DNA from: an uncultured Rubrobacteraceae bacterium
Lineage (GTDB): Bacteria; Actinomycetota; Rubrobacteria; Rubrobacterales; Rubrobacteraceae
NCBI GenBank assembly: GCA_902805975.1
Contig: CADCUT010000049.1
Location: forward strand, 1,894 to 46,477
Direction of reading: 5' to 3'
Length of the DNA: 44,584 bases
A program made the position numbers and the translations under genes. Positions 9,030 through 17,999 of the stretch are shown one piece after another. Below the pieces are notes generated by a model, which saw only the letters and a program-made list of their open reading frames with translations, was not told the DNA's origin and made no database searches. The stretch's first letter is position 1, and each line of letters starts with the position of its first letter.

Positions 9030-9881
9030 ATGACAGAGATAGCGTGGGAACCGGCCGGAGAGTTCGAGGACATCAAGTACGAGAAGGCGGGGGGGATCGC
9101 CAAGATCACCATAAACCGCCCCGAGGTGCGCAACGCCTTCCGCCCGCTGACGGTGGTGGAGATGATGAGGGCCCTCGATGACGCCCGCGAGGACCACGAG
9201 ACGGGCGTCATCATTCTGACCGGGGAGGGGCCTGACGCGTTCTCCTCGGGCGGGGACCAGAAGGTGCGCGGGGACGCAGGATATCTGGATTCTCCGGACG
9301 ACCCGCGGCGCACGCCGGGCGGCGCTTCGGTCGGACGCTTTCATGTTACGGACCTGCACGTCCAGATCCGGCGCTGCCCCAAGCCCGTCGTCGCCATGGT
9401 TGCCGGCTACGCGGTCGGCGGGGGGCACGTGCTGCACGTGATCTGCGACCTCACCATCGCCGCGGACAACGCGAAGTTCGGCCAGGTGGGACCTAAGGTC
9501 GGCTCCTTCGACGGCGGCTACGGGGCCTCCGTCCTCACCCAACTCGTCGGCCCGAAGCGGGCCAAGGAGATCTGGTTTCTCTGCCGCATGTACTCGGCCG
9601 AGGAAGCCGCCGAGATGGGCCTCGTCAACAAGGTCGTCCCCCTCGCCGACCTCGAGGCGGAGACGGTAAGCTGGTGCCGCGAGATGCTGCAGCACTCCCC
9701 GTTCGCGCTGCGGATGCTAAAGGCGAGCTTCCACGCCCACGAGGACGGCTTCGCCGGCATCCAGCAACTCGCCCACGACGCGAACCTTCTCTTCTACGGC
9801 AGCGAAGAGGCCCAGGAAGGCCGCGACGCCTACAAGGAGAAGCGCCGCCCGGACTTCTCCCGGTTCCCTCGCCGTCCCTGA
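9030..9881 (+). CDS. menB: 1,4-dihydroxy-2-naphthoyl-CoA synthase MenB
   Basis: A crotonase-fold enzyme that closes the naphthoquinone ring of O-succinylbenzoyl-CoA. Nearly the whole protein reads like E. coli Men[85 protein letters not shown] and a C-terminal [11 protein letters not shown] 9030 (283 residues) is preferred over ATG 9009 because TATAAT at 9017-9022 lies 7 nt upstream of it and no Shine-Dalgarno exists, so transcription should begin at or next to the start codon. The gene follows menH by 70 nt and may have its own promoter. Confidence 0.95.
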   Translation: MTEIAWEPAGEFEDIKYEKAGGIAKITINRPEVRNAFRPLTVVEMMRALDDAREDHETGVIILTGEGPDAFSSGGDQKVRGDAGYLDSPDDPRRTPGGASVGRFHVTDLHVQIRRCPKPVVAMVAGYAVGGGHVLHVICDLTIAADNAKFGQVGPKVGSFDGGYGASVLTQLVGPKRAKEIWFLCRMYSAEEAAEMGLVNKVVPLADLEAETVSWCREMLQHSPFALRMLKASFHAHEDGFAGIQQLAHDANLLFYGSEEAQEGRDAYKEKRRPDFSRFPRRP

Positions 9882-9888
9882 AGGGCCG

Positions 9889-9935
9889 CAAAAAATACAG
9901 GACCGGCCCCACATATGAACCCGAAGCTAGGGTTC
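9889..9935. terminator. Convergent hairpins between menB and the opposing phosphoesterase gene
   Basis: The 64 nt between the two converging genes holds a stem GAACCC/GGGTTC (9917-9922 with 9930-9935, 7-nt loop) and a looser GGGCCG/CGGCCC pairing before it. There is no clear T-tract on either side; it may serve both strands as a weak terminator. Confidence 0.4.
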
Positions 9936-9945
9936 GGCCTTCGCG

Positions 9946-11433
9946 CTATCTCTCTGTTGGCCGCGGCTCCGCCCGGGGCAGCACCTCCGTGCGTGCCACG
10001 CGGGGTGTGGAATCCGGCGCGGGTTGCGCCGGGAGGCGTCCGAGGATCGCGATCCGCTCGGCGGTGCGCAGGTGATGGGGTGTGGGCCTGGGGTGTTCCC
10101 AGAGCTCCGCGCGGACCCCGGAGCCGTCGAGGTAGACCCGCGCGTGCGTCTGCGCGAACTTCGGGACGAACACCGGCGGTCCCCCGAAATGCGCCCGAAC
10201 CGGCCGTAGTTGCCTGAGCCAGCAGCCGGAGTTCACCACGATAGCATCATCTCCGGCCTCCCCCGGAAGCCGAGATAGCGAGGGGGCGTGGGTGTGTCCT
10301 GAGACGAAGACGGCTATCTCCCGCCCGAGGATGCCGCGGCCCATCGGCGGGTGCCGCCCCGACGTGAGCAGGGCTCGGATCTCACCCGGGGAGCCCGCGG
10401 GGCGCGCCGGGTCCGGTGCCCCGCCGGGACTTTCGCCGGGAGGCGGCTGTGTAAAGGAGGAGCCCAGGCGCGCCGCCGTTCTCCGGATGGCGAAGAAAAA
10501 GAGCACGAACACGGTGACGAGGAGGAGCGCGTCCCAGGCGATCTCCCCGAAGAGCACCTGCACCCCCGGCAGCGTGCGGTAGCTCTCCCAGAAAGAGAAG
10601 GAGAGCGGACCCTCGTTCACGATCGCGAGCACGTAGGCGACCATCCTGTACGCGGCGTACCCCGCGAGCAGCGGCAGCAGCAGGCGTGTTGCCACCCGGC
10701 CGAGCAGATCGTAGAAGACGCGGCCCGCTATCCACTCGGGGATCGTCGCCAGCGGAAATACCTTGTTGACGTCGCGAAGATCAAAGCCCCTCGTGATGCG
10801 GCCCCGCGTCACGACCCGCCGGACCACGTCGGTGACGATGTGGTCTCCGAAGGGGGTGTCGAGCGGGTCGTCGTAGTCCGTTATGGTGTTCGCCGGATCG
10901 AACTGGTTGCCGTGCTCGCAGTAGATGAGGTGTCCGGGGGCCGACTCGAAGCGGGCGGCGTAGGACAACGCGAACTCGTCCACCAGCCCCTCCTCGCGCA
11001 ACGTGCCCCGGACCTCCTCGTTCCACCAGACCTCGGCGTCGTGGTTGCCCGGCAGGTACACGACCCGGCGGTCCCCGCCCGCGGCGAAGTCCCGCAGGGC
11101 GGAGAAGAGCTTTCGGTACTCCGGGCGCGAGATCGTCGCCGAGGCGCGGTTCTCGCCTTCCGGCGCTTCGCCTATCTGGAGAAAGTCGAAGAAGTCCCCG
11201 CCGAGGACCAACTCGACCGGGCCGTCGTGGGCCGCGAGTTCCTGAAGCAGCGCCGCGAGTTGCTCCGGTGACTCGAAGATGTCGCGGCCCGGGTCGCCGC
11301 CGATGTGGGTGTCCGAGAGAAAGACCACGAGCGCGTCGTCCCGCAGCATCCTGACGCCGGCTGGGGGCGGGGCGCCGTCCCGGTTACCAGCTTCGGGTTC
11401 GAGCCTGCCTTCCACCAGTGGGCTAGGCTCCAC
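9946..11433 (-). CDS. Calcineurin-like metallophosphoesterase with an inserted membrane hairpin
   Basis: A 495-residue protein of the metallophosphatase superfamily. All five metal-site motifs are present: SDTHIGGD, GGDFFDF, GNHDAE, CEHGNQFD and, near the C-terminus, GHTHAPS. Between the fourth and fifth lies an insertion of about 140 residues with two hydrophobic stretches (GRVATRLLLPLLAGYAAY... and WDALLLVTVFVLFFFAI) that should anchor the enzyme in the membrane. The order of motifs recalls UDP-2,3-diacylglucosamine hydrolases, but the insertion is unusual and the substrate unknown. The GTG start at 11433 overlaps the stop of the upstream flavoprotein by 11 nt; Met at 11349 is an alternative start. 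Last gene of a four-gene minus-strand operon. Confidence 0.8.
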   Translation of the reverse strand: MEPSPLVEGRLEPEAGNRDGAPPPAGVRMLRDDALVVFLSDTHIGGDPGRDIFESPEQLAALLQELAAHDGPVELVLGGDFFDFLQIGEAPEGENRASATISRPEYRKLFSALRDFAAGGDRRVVYLPGNHDAEVWWNEEVRGTLREEGLVDEFALSYAARFESAPGHLIYCEHGNQFDPANTITDYDDPLDTPFGDHIVTDVVRRVVTRGRITRGFDLRDVNKVFPLATIPEWIAGRVFYDLLGRVATRLLLPLLAGYAAYRMVAYVLAIVNEGPLSFSFWESYRTLPGVQVLFGEIAWDALLLVTVFVLFFFAIRRTAARLGSSFTQPPPGESPGGAPDPARPAGSPGEIRALLTSGRHPPMGRGILGREIAVFVSGHTHAPSLSRLPGEAGDDAIVVNSGCWLRQLRPVRAHFGGPPVFVPKFAQTHARVYLDGSGVRAELWEHPRPTPHHLRTAERIAILGRLPAQPAPDSTPRVARTEVLPRAEPRPTER

Positions 11434-13108
11434 CGAGATATTCGTGGACCTGCTGGATGACGATGGAGCCCTCTCCGACGGCGGAGGCCACCCGCTTTAC
11501 CGAACGGTACCTCACGTCTCCTACCGCGAACACGCCGGGCATGCTCGTCTCCAGAAGCAGGGGGGGCCGGTCCTGGGATGGTCTCAAAACGGTCTGAGAA
11601 CCGCGTGTCAGGTCAGGCCCGGTGGCGATGAAGCCTTTCTCGCCGCGCTCTATCTCCCCGGGCAGCCAGCCCGTGCGCGGTTCGGCCCCGATCAGGACGA
11701 AGAGGGCCGCGGCGGGGACCGTCTCCGTGGACCCGGGGGAGACGTCTTCGAGGGTGAGGTGTTCGAGGCGGCCCGCCCCGCCGCCTCCCGTAACCCGGGT
11801 GTTCAGCCGTACCCTGATGTTCTCGGCGGCCTCCATCTCCCGGATCAGGTAGTCGGACATGGTGGCGGCCACGGACCCTCCGCGCACGAGCAGGGTGACG
11901 CGCGAGGCGTACTTTGAGAGGTGGAGCGCGGCCTGCCCGGCGGAGTTGGCGCCCCCGACCACGTACACCTCCCGGCCCTTCATCGCCGGGGCCTCGGTCG
12001 TCGCGGCGCCGTAGAACACCCCGACACCATCCAACGCCTCGAGCTCGGGCACGTTCAGGCGCCGGTAGGAGGCCCCGGTCGCCACGATGACGGCCTGTCC
12101 CGAGACCTCGGTGCCGTCCGAGAGGGAGACCACCAGGTCCCCGTCCGACCGGCGAACTCCCGTGGCGTTGCGCATGAGGCGGAAGTTCGCGCCGAAAAAG
12201 GAGGCCTGATGAAAGGCCTCCCTGGCCAGTTTCTGGCCGCTGATGCCGCGCGCGAAGCCGAGGTAGTTACGTATCAGGGAGCTCGTCCCCGCCTGCCCGC
12301 CCACGGCCTCACCCTCAACGACCAGGGTCGAGAGCCCCTCGGACGAGGCGTAGACCGCGGCGGCAAGCCCCGCCGGACCCCCGCCGACGACGATCAGGTC
12401 GAAGCTGTCGTTCGTGGGGATGGCGTCGGCCCCCGCGTGGACGTCGGCGATCGTCTCTTTCGAGGGATCGACCAGTACCTGACCGTCCTGCATCACGAGC
12501 ACGGGGAGGGTCTCCGGGGTCCGTCCCGCCTCCCTGAGAAGGTTCCGGCCCTCCTCAGAGTCGGCGGGGTAGAAGGCGCAGGGTATCAGGTACCGCTCGA
12601 AGAGGTCCCTGATCTCGTATGAGCGCTGCGACCGTTTCTGGCCGACGATGCGAACGGCCGGCTGCGTCCGGGAGCGGTAGGGCCTGCCCGACTCTTCGAG
12701 GAGGGCCGTAACGATCTCGTGAAAGGTCTCGTTGGGGGGCGGCCCCGGCTTCGGCTCGAAAAAGTCGATCCGCCCGAGCGCCATGGCCTGCGGGAGTATC
12801 GTCCCGCCGCTCCTCTCCGTCCGGGTGGTCAGCAGCAGCCGCTTGGCGGTTGGATGGACCTCCCTGACACGGCCCAGAAACTCCACGCCGCCCATCTCCC
12901 GCATCTGCTGGTCAGCGAGCACGAGGGCTACCCTTTCCCCGGCCTCTCCGAGACGTCGCAGGGCCTCCAGCCCGCTCTCGCCCGAACCCTCCAGAACGAC
13001 GCGGTAATCAGCCTCGTAGCGGGCGCGCAGCTCGCGTTCGATCCTCTGCATGTCCCCGGGATCTTCGCAGGCCGCGAGGATCACCGGCCGGCCGTCTGGC
13101 GCCGTCAC
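11423..13108 (-). CDS. Receiver domain fused to a thioredoxin-reductase-like flavoprotein without CxxC
   Basis: 561 residues in three parts. Residues 8-140 form a response-regulator receiver with phospho-acceptor D66 (LADQQM) and the conserved Lys near 120 (FFEPKPG). Residues 150-225 resemble a glutaredoxin/thioredoxin fold (VRIVGQKRSQRSY, LPVLVMQDGQVLVDP) but have no CxxC. Residues 236-561 are a thioredoxin-reductase fold with FAD motif GGGPAG (242-247), NADPH motif GGANSAG (385-391) and the late GD (530-531). Where the reductase should have its CATC pair the sequence reads FYGAATTEAPA (365-375), so it cannot be a classical disulfide reductase. GTG 13108 is chosen because it overlaps the preceding TGA (GTGA) and fits the receiver N-terminus. 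Confidence 0.85.
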   Translation of the reverse strand: MTAPDGRPVILAACEDPGDMQRIERELRARYEADYRVVLEGSGESGLEALRRLGEAGERVALVLADQQMREMGGVEFLGRVREVHPTAKRLLLTTRTERSGGTILPQAMALGRIDFFEPKPGPPPNETFHEIVTALLEESGRPYRSRTQPAVRIVGQKRSQRSYEIRDLFERYLIPCAFYPADSEEGRNLLREAGRTPETLPVLVMQDGQVLVDPSKETIADVHAGADAIPTNDSFDLIVVGGGPAGLAAAVYASSEGLSTLVVEGEAVGGQAGTSSLIRNYLGFARGISGQKLAREAFHQASFFGANFRLMRNATGVRRSDGDLVVSLSDGTEVSGQAVIVATGASYRRLNVPELEALDGVGVFYGAATTEAPAMKGREVYVVGGANSAGQAALHLSKYASRVTLLVRGGSVAATMSDYLIREMEAAENIRVRLNTRVTGGGGAGRLEHLTLEDVSPGSTETVPAAALFVLIGAEPRTGWLPGEIERGEKGFIATGPDLTRGSQTVLRPSQDRPPLLLETSMPGVFAVGDVRYRSVKRVASAVGEGSIVIQQVHEYLGGA

Positions 13109-13754
13109 CCGCCGCGCCCCCGGAGCCCGCGCACCAGGGGACGGCCGTACACCTGCCAGAGCTGACCCAGGAAGAGGGCGTCGAAGCGCCCGATGGCGGC
13201 CACCCCGCCGGCCAGCGAGGTTGACCCGGCGCGGAAGGTCGTGAGCTGCCGCGCAAAGTCCCACGGCCTCAGACGCAAGATCCCGGACGCCACCACCTCG
13301 GCGCCGGGTTCGCCTTCCTCCTCCACGTGACCGCGCAGCACCCGCGTGTACAGGGTCGAGGTGTCGCGCCAGGCGTGGCCGCCCGAACGCTCCCGCACGA
13401 CCTTGAAACCCGCCAGCGTCAGCGGGTGTCCGACCCCGTCCCGGAAGAAGAGCCGGTAGAGCATCCGCTTCCGGCCCGGCCCGTCGTCGACAAAGAGGTT
13501 GAAGGCGCCCCTCTCCACCGGCAGCCTGCCGCCGAGGGCCTCGCACCGCACCCAGCCTTCGGCGCTGGCCCCGCGCATCTCGTCGGCCTCGAAACGGTCC
13601 AGGTCCTCGACCTGGATGGTGAGGTGGAACATCAGGCGCGTGCCGGCATCGCGTCCTTCCCGGGCGCCGCGCTCGTGGTCCCGCTCCCCGAACGAGACGT
13701 GGCCCTTCATCTCCTCGGTGAAACGGACGCTGGTACGTCCCTCTGCCCCCCGCT

Positions 13755-13758
<4 letters not shown>
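13105..13758 (-). CDS. Unknown 217-residue protein, partner of the GMC oxidoreductase
   Basis: Not assigned to a function. The protein starts near SVRFTEEMKGHVSF and has an alternating beta-rich pattern with LTIQVEDLDRFE, MLYRLFFRDG, HPLTLAGFKVV and a C-terminal LRPWDFARQLTTFRA stretch. A similar F-T-E-x-M-x-G opening occurs, as I recall, in proteins fused to or encoded beside ChoD-like GMC oxidoreductases and related hydrolases, so it may be an accessory or lipid-binding domain; that is memory-based and unverified. ATG 13758 overlaps the GMC stop (ATGA) and its own stop overlaps the next start (GTGA), so it is translated strictly with both neighbours. The much longer open frame upstream is only the shadow of the GMC gene. 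Confidence 0.75.
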
Positions 13759-15470
<1,712 letters not shown>

Positions 15471-15772
15471 CACCCTTCCTCTCGCCGGCTCCCGAGCTAC
15501 GGTAACCTTCGTTCCTCGCGGGGCCGCCCGACCCGCGATCTGCACAGCAGTTTACAGGGAGCCCGGGCCTGCGGACGAAGGCGCGCCTACCGGGTACCGT
15601 TCTCGACACCGCGCCGGGAGCCCCGGCGCGAGCCTCCGCAGAGCCGCCTGATGCGTGCCCGCTGCCACATCCACGCCAGCCGGGTCCTGAATGACCTCCG
15701 CCACAGGCTCGGCGCGCTCCTACTCGTGACCCGCCAGACTCTGAGCCGGGCCACGACCCCACCGGCCTCTTC
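15471..15772. other. Intergenic stretch without a supported gene
   Basis: About 300 nt between the GMC start and the SRPBCC stop, both on the minus strand. It should contain the GMC operon promoter on the minus strand, but I see no convincing hexamer pair, hairpin or coding pattern. Open frames crossing it on either strand are arginine- and proline-rich shadows. Confidence 0.5.
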
Positions 15773-16234
15773 TCACCCACCAGGCCGGGACGACATCTCC
15801 TTTCCGGCGGCGTCGAGGTGTCCCAGCCAGGCAACCAGAGACCCGTCGAGTGCTTTCTGCATCGCCTCCACGTTCGCCTCGATGGGCTCTCCGCTCCAGG
15901 ACTCGGCCGTCTCAACGCGCGTGCCGCCCCCGACGGGCGTGAACCTCCACTCGTGGATGCCCACGATGCCGTGCGCCGGCCCGCCCCACAGCGTGCGCCG
16001 CCCGAACTCTACCTCGTAGTTTGTCGAGTTGATGTCGAGGCCGCTCGTGTGCCAGGAGAAGGTCGAGCCCGGGGCGAAGGGACCGTCGAGGCGCGCGGTC
16101 TCTATGTCCGCCTGCCAGTCGGGCCAGGCGTTTACGGCGGTGTGCAGTGCCCACAGCACCTCGATGGGGGCGTCTATCACGGCGCTGTGGCGGGAGATGA
16201 CCGGCGCCTGGGTGTCGATCTCGTTCGGGATCAT
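15773..16234 (-). CDS. SRPBCC-family protein (polyketide-cyclase/AHSA1-like ligand-binding fold)
   Basis: A 153-residue START/Bet v1-like protein: IDAPIEVLWALHTAVNAWPDWQADI at the N-terminus, GSTFSWHTSGLDINS in the middle and a long C-terminal helix after AESWSGEPIEANVEAMQKAL. Such proteins bind hydrophobic ligands; no catalytic residue can be named. ATG 16234 follows GAGAGGAGA closely. In other actinobacteria such genes often sit beside ArsR- or MarR-type repressors; none is adjacent here, but the upstream promoter carries a perfect palindrome (16395-16412), so repression by a distant regulator is likely. Confidence 0.85.
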   Translation of the reverse strand: MIPNEIDTQAPVISRHSAVIDAPIEVLWALHTAVNAWPDWQADIETARLDGPFAPGSTFSWHTSGLDINSTNYEVEFGRRTLWGGPAHGIVGIHEWRFTPVGGGTRVETAESWSGEPIEANVEAMQKALDGSLVAWLGHLDAAGKEMSSRPGG

Positions 16235-16276
16235 CTGGTTCTCCTCTCTTGCCGCCCTCGTGGGAGCAGCTTGTGG

Positions 16277-16327
16277 TACCGCGGTTCAGGCTTTCAGCGA
16301 CGATCGGCCGGTCAGCCTACCGCGGTA
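16277..16327. repeat. Two TACCGCGGT palindromic sites 41 bp apart
   Basis: TACCGCGGT occurs at 16277-16285 and 16318-16326, the second extending to the 10-bp palindrome TACCGCGGTA. The spacing is about four helical turns. Both lie in the predicted leader of the SRPBCC gene. They may be operator half-sites or simply chance in GC-rich sequence. Confidence 0.35.
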
Positions 16328-16391
16328 TTAGCCCGCCCTCGGCCTGCGCTCCTGGATGCCCCATACCTACAATCTCCAATCTATGAACGAA

Positions 16392-16420
16392 ATACTAACT
16401 TAGTTAAGTTAGGCCGTCAA
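16392..16420 (-). promoter_or_regulatory. Minus-strand promoter with a perfect palindromic operator, probably for the SRPBCC gene
   Basis: Read on the minus strand: -35 TTGACG (16420-16415), 17-nt spacer, -10 TAGTAT (16397-16392). The spacer is filled by CTAACTTA-GT-TAAGTTAG (16395-16412), an 8-bp-arm inverted repeat overlapping the -10. Transcription would begin near 16385, giving a leader of about 150 nt before the SRPBCC start. The geometry is that of a repressor operator of the TetR, MarR or ArsR type. Confidence 0.6.
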
Positions 16421-16501
16421 GACCCTTCCGAGAATTGGTAGGTCGTCTGTAGGATCGGGGGCTCCGCAAGCAAGATCCGAACTTCAGCGAGAGCCCCGTC
16501 C

Positions 16502-16530
16502 TTGACGTGACATCATTGTGATGTCATTAT
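16502..16530 (+). promoter_or_regulatory. Promoter with perfect palindromic operator before the RHH-DUF4097-menC genes
   Basis: -35 TTGACG (16502-16507), 17-nt spacer, -10 CATTAT (16525-16530). The inverted repeat TGACATCA-TTG-TGATGTCA (16508-16526) fills the spacer exactly. A strong AGGAGG follows at about 16545, 8 nt before ATG 16558. The arrangement fits autorepression by the ribbon-helix-helix protein encoded downstream, which is inference. Confidence 0.6.
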
Positions 16531-16557
16531 GATGCTATAGATTCAGGAGGAAGGGTT

Positions 16558-16779
16558 ATGGACACGGAATTGTGGCGGGAGTACAGGTTGGATGTTGCCC
16601 GCGGGGTGGCAGCGGCGCGTGTTGGCGGGACAACGCTCGACGGGGCACGGTCGATGTGGCGAGGTCTGTTGCGAAGTGGTTTCGGGGTGCTCGGGTATAG
16701 TGGAGCGGGAAGGGACGGTACTGCCGGTAAGCGGCGGTGTCGCCGGGGAACGGGTGTCCGGACGTCGAGGAGGTGGTGC
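16558..16779 (+). other. Translatable leader or N-terminal extension ahead of the RHH gene
   Basis: ATG 16558 has an excellent Shine-Dalgarno and opens a frame (MDTELWREYRLDVARG...) that reads without stop into the RHH gene. Its roughly 74 codons have fewer G/C third bases than neighbouring genes and become Arg/Gly-rich toward the end, unlike a folded domain. It may be a true N-terminal extension, a short leader peptide gene, or a separate small gene fused by chance. A possible internal -10, TATAGT (16696-16701), also lies here. Confidence 0.4.
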
Positions 16780-17229
16780 GTGGACAGCAAGGCGGCGGTT
16801 GCCAGGTTCGAGGCGGCCATGACCGGGCAGGCGGCGCTGGCGGGTGGGGATCCGGTGGTGGAGTCGGCGGTGCGGGCGTTGCGGGATGCCCTGGGTCCGG
16901 CGGCTCGTCAGCTCGCCCTGGAGCTCGCGGAGCAGGCGGCGGCCGAGGTCGACGCGCAGTTGCCGCACCAGCAGGTCGAGGTCGTGTTGCGGGGTGGGCA
17001 GCCGGAGCTTGTGATCAGGGCGGGGATGGAGGGGGAGAGGCGACCGGCCGACGAGGAGTACGAGGCCAGGATCTCACTCCGCCTCCCCCCGAGCTTGAAG
17101 GGCGCTATCGAGGAGGCGGCCCGGTCCGCCGGCGAGTCGGTGAACTCGTTTCTCGTCAGGGACCTCTCGCGGCTGACCGCCCGATCCGGGCGCGTCGGGA
17201 AGCGGATGCGCGGGACGTTGCGGACGTGA
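16780..17229 (+). CDS. HicB-like ribbon-helix-helix DNA-binding protein
   Basis: A 149-residue protein. The N-terminal two thirds are an Ala-rich helical region (ESAVRALRDALGPAARQLALELAEQ), followed by an acidic linker and, at residues about 102-140, a ribbon-helix-helix domain: ARISLRLPPSLKGAIEEAA, then GESVNSFLVRDLSRL. This layout is common for HicB-type antitoxin-like regulators of actinobacteria, though no HicA toxin is present. GTG 16780 follows GAGGAGG (16767-16773) by 6 nt; an upstream in-frame ATG at 16558 is an alternative start. The stop overlaps the next GTG (GTGA). It likely represses its own promoter through the palindrome at 16508-16526. Confidence 0.75.
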   Translation: MDSKAAVARFEAAMTGQAALAGGDPVVESAVRALRDALGPAARQLALELAEQAAAEVDAQLPHQQVEVVLRGGQPELVIRAGMEGERRPADEEYEARISLRLPPSLKGAIEEAARSAGESVNSFLVRDLSRLTARSGRVGKRMRGTLRT

Positions 17230-17996
17230 GCGATCTCCGGCGGGAGAGCCTCGAAGTCGACGGAAGGACGAGGGTGGAGCTGAACCTGCCTTCGGGGGAG
17301 GCGGTCTTCCTGCCCGGCGGGCCGGGGACGGTGGAGGTCACCGTCGAAGGGCGTCAGGCGGACGAGTTCGTCGTCGAGAAGTTGGGAGGGAGGATCTTGC
17401 TCCGCACGCCGGGAAGCGCGCGGAGCCGGTGGGATTCGTTCGACCTGACGGTCCGGATGCCGGCGGGATGCGAGCTGGAAGTCCGGGCGGCATCGGCCGA
17501 CGTGAGGGCGGAGGTGGAACTCGGTTCGCTGAGGATGGAGGTGGCCTCCGGAGACATCGTGGTGGGGGACGTCGCAGAAGACGCGGCCGTCCGGTCCGCC
17601 TCGGGGGGCGTGGACCTCGGGGGTGTGTCCGGGGATTTAACCGTAAACACGGCCTCGGGGGACGTCAGGGTGCGGGAGATCAGGGGTCGCGCGACCCTCG
17701 ACAGCGCCTCGGGCGACGTGCGGGTGGGAGAGGCGTCCGGCGTCCTCGCCGTCTCTTCCCAGAGCGGGGACCTGGAGGTGGGGCGCTACGGGGGGGATGA
17801 CCTGGAGTGCGGCTCCACCTCAGGCGACGTCAGGATCGGGCTTCCCCCGGGCCGGGACCTGGCCGTGGACATCGATACCATCTCCGGTGAGATCCACAGC
17901 GATTTCCCGCCCGAAGAAGGGGGTGGCGCGACCGCGCGCCTGCGCGTCAAGACGGTCTCCGGCGACGTCACGCTCTTCAGGGCCATCGAACGGTAG
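17226..17996 (+). CDS. DUF4097-family beta-repeat protein
   Basis: A 256-residue protein built from repeating short strands with SGD turns: VASGDIVVGDV, RSASGGVDLGGV, TASGDVRVREI, SASGDVRVGEA, SQSGDLEVGRY, STSGDVRIG, TVSGDVTLF. This right-handed beta-helix style repeat marks the DUF4097 (adhesin-like) family, whose role is not established. There is no signal peptide or membrane segment, so it is cytoplasmic here. GTG 17226 overlaps the RHH stop, making the two a coupled pair often seen together in actinobacteria. It ends just 3 nt before menC. Confidence 0.82.
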   Translation: MSDLRRESLEVDGRTRVELNLPSGEAVFLPGGPGTVEVTVEGRQADEFVVEKLGGRILLRTPGSARSRWDSFDLTVRMPAGCELEVRAASADVRAEVELGSLRMEVASGDIVVGDVAEDAAVRSASGGVDLGGVSGDLTVNTASGDVRVREIRGRATLDSASGDVRVGEASGVLAVSSQSGDLEVGRYGGDDLECGSTSGDVRIGLPPGRDLAVDIDTISGEIHSDFPPEEGGGATARLRVKTVSGDVTLFRAIER

Positions 17997-17999
17997 AGC

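Noticed and set aside
13109-13546. N-terminal extension of the receiver/flavoprotein
   Set aside because: The extra 146 codons are the out-of-frame shadow of the upstream gene; the receiver domain begins right after GTG 13108.
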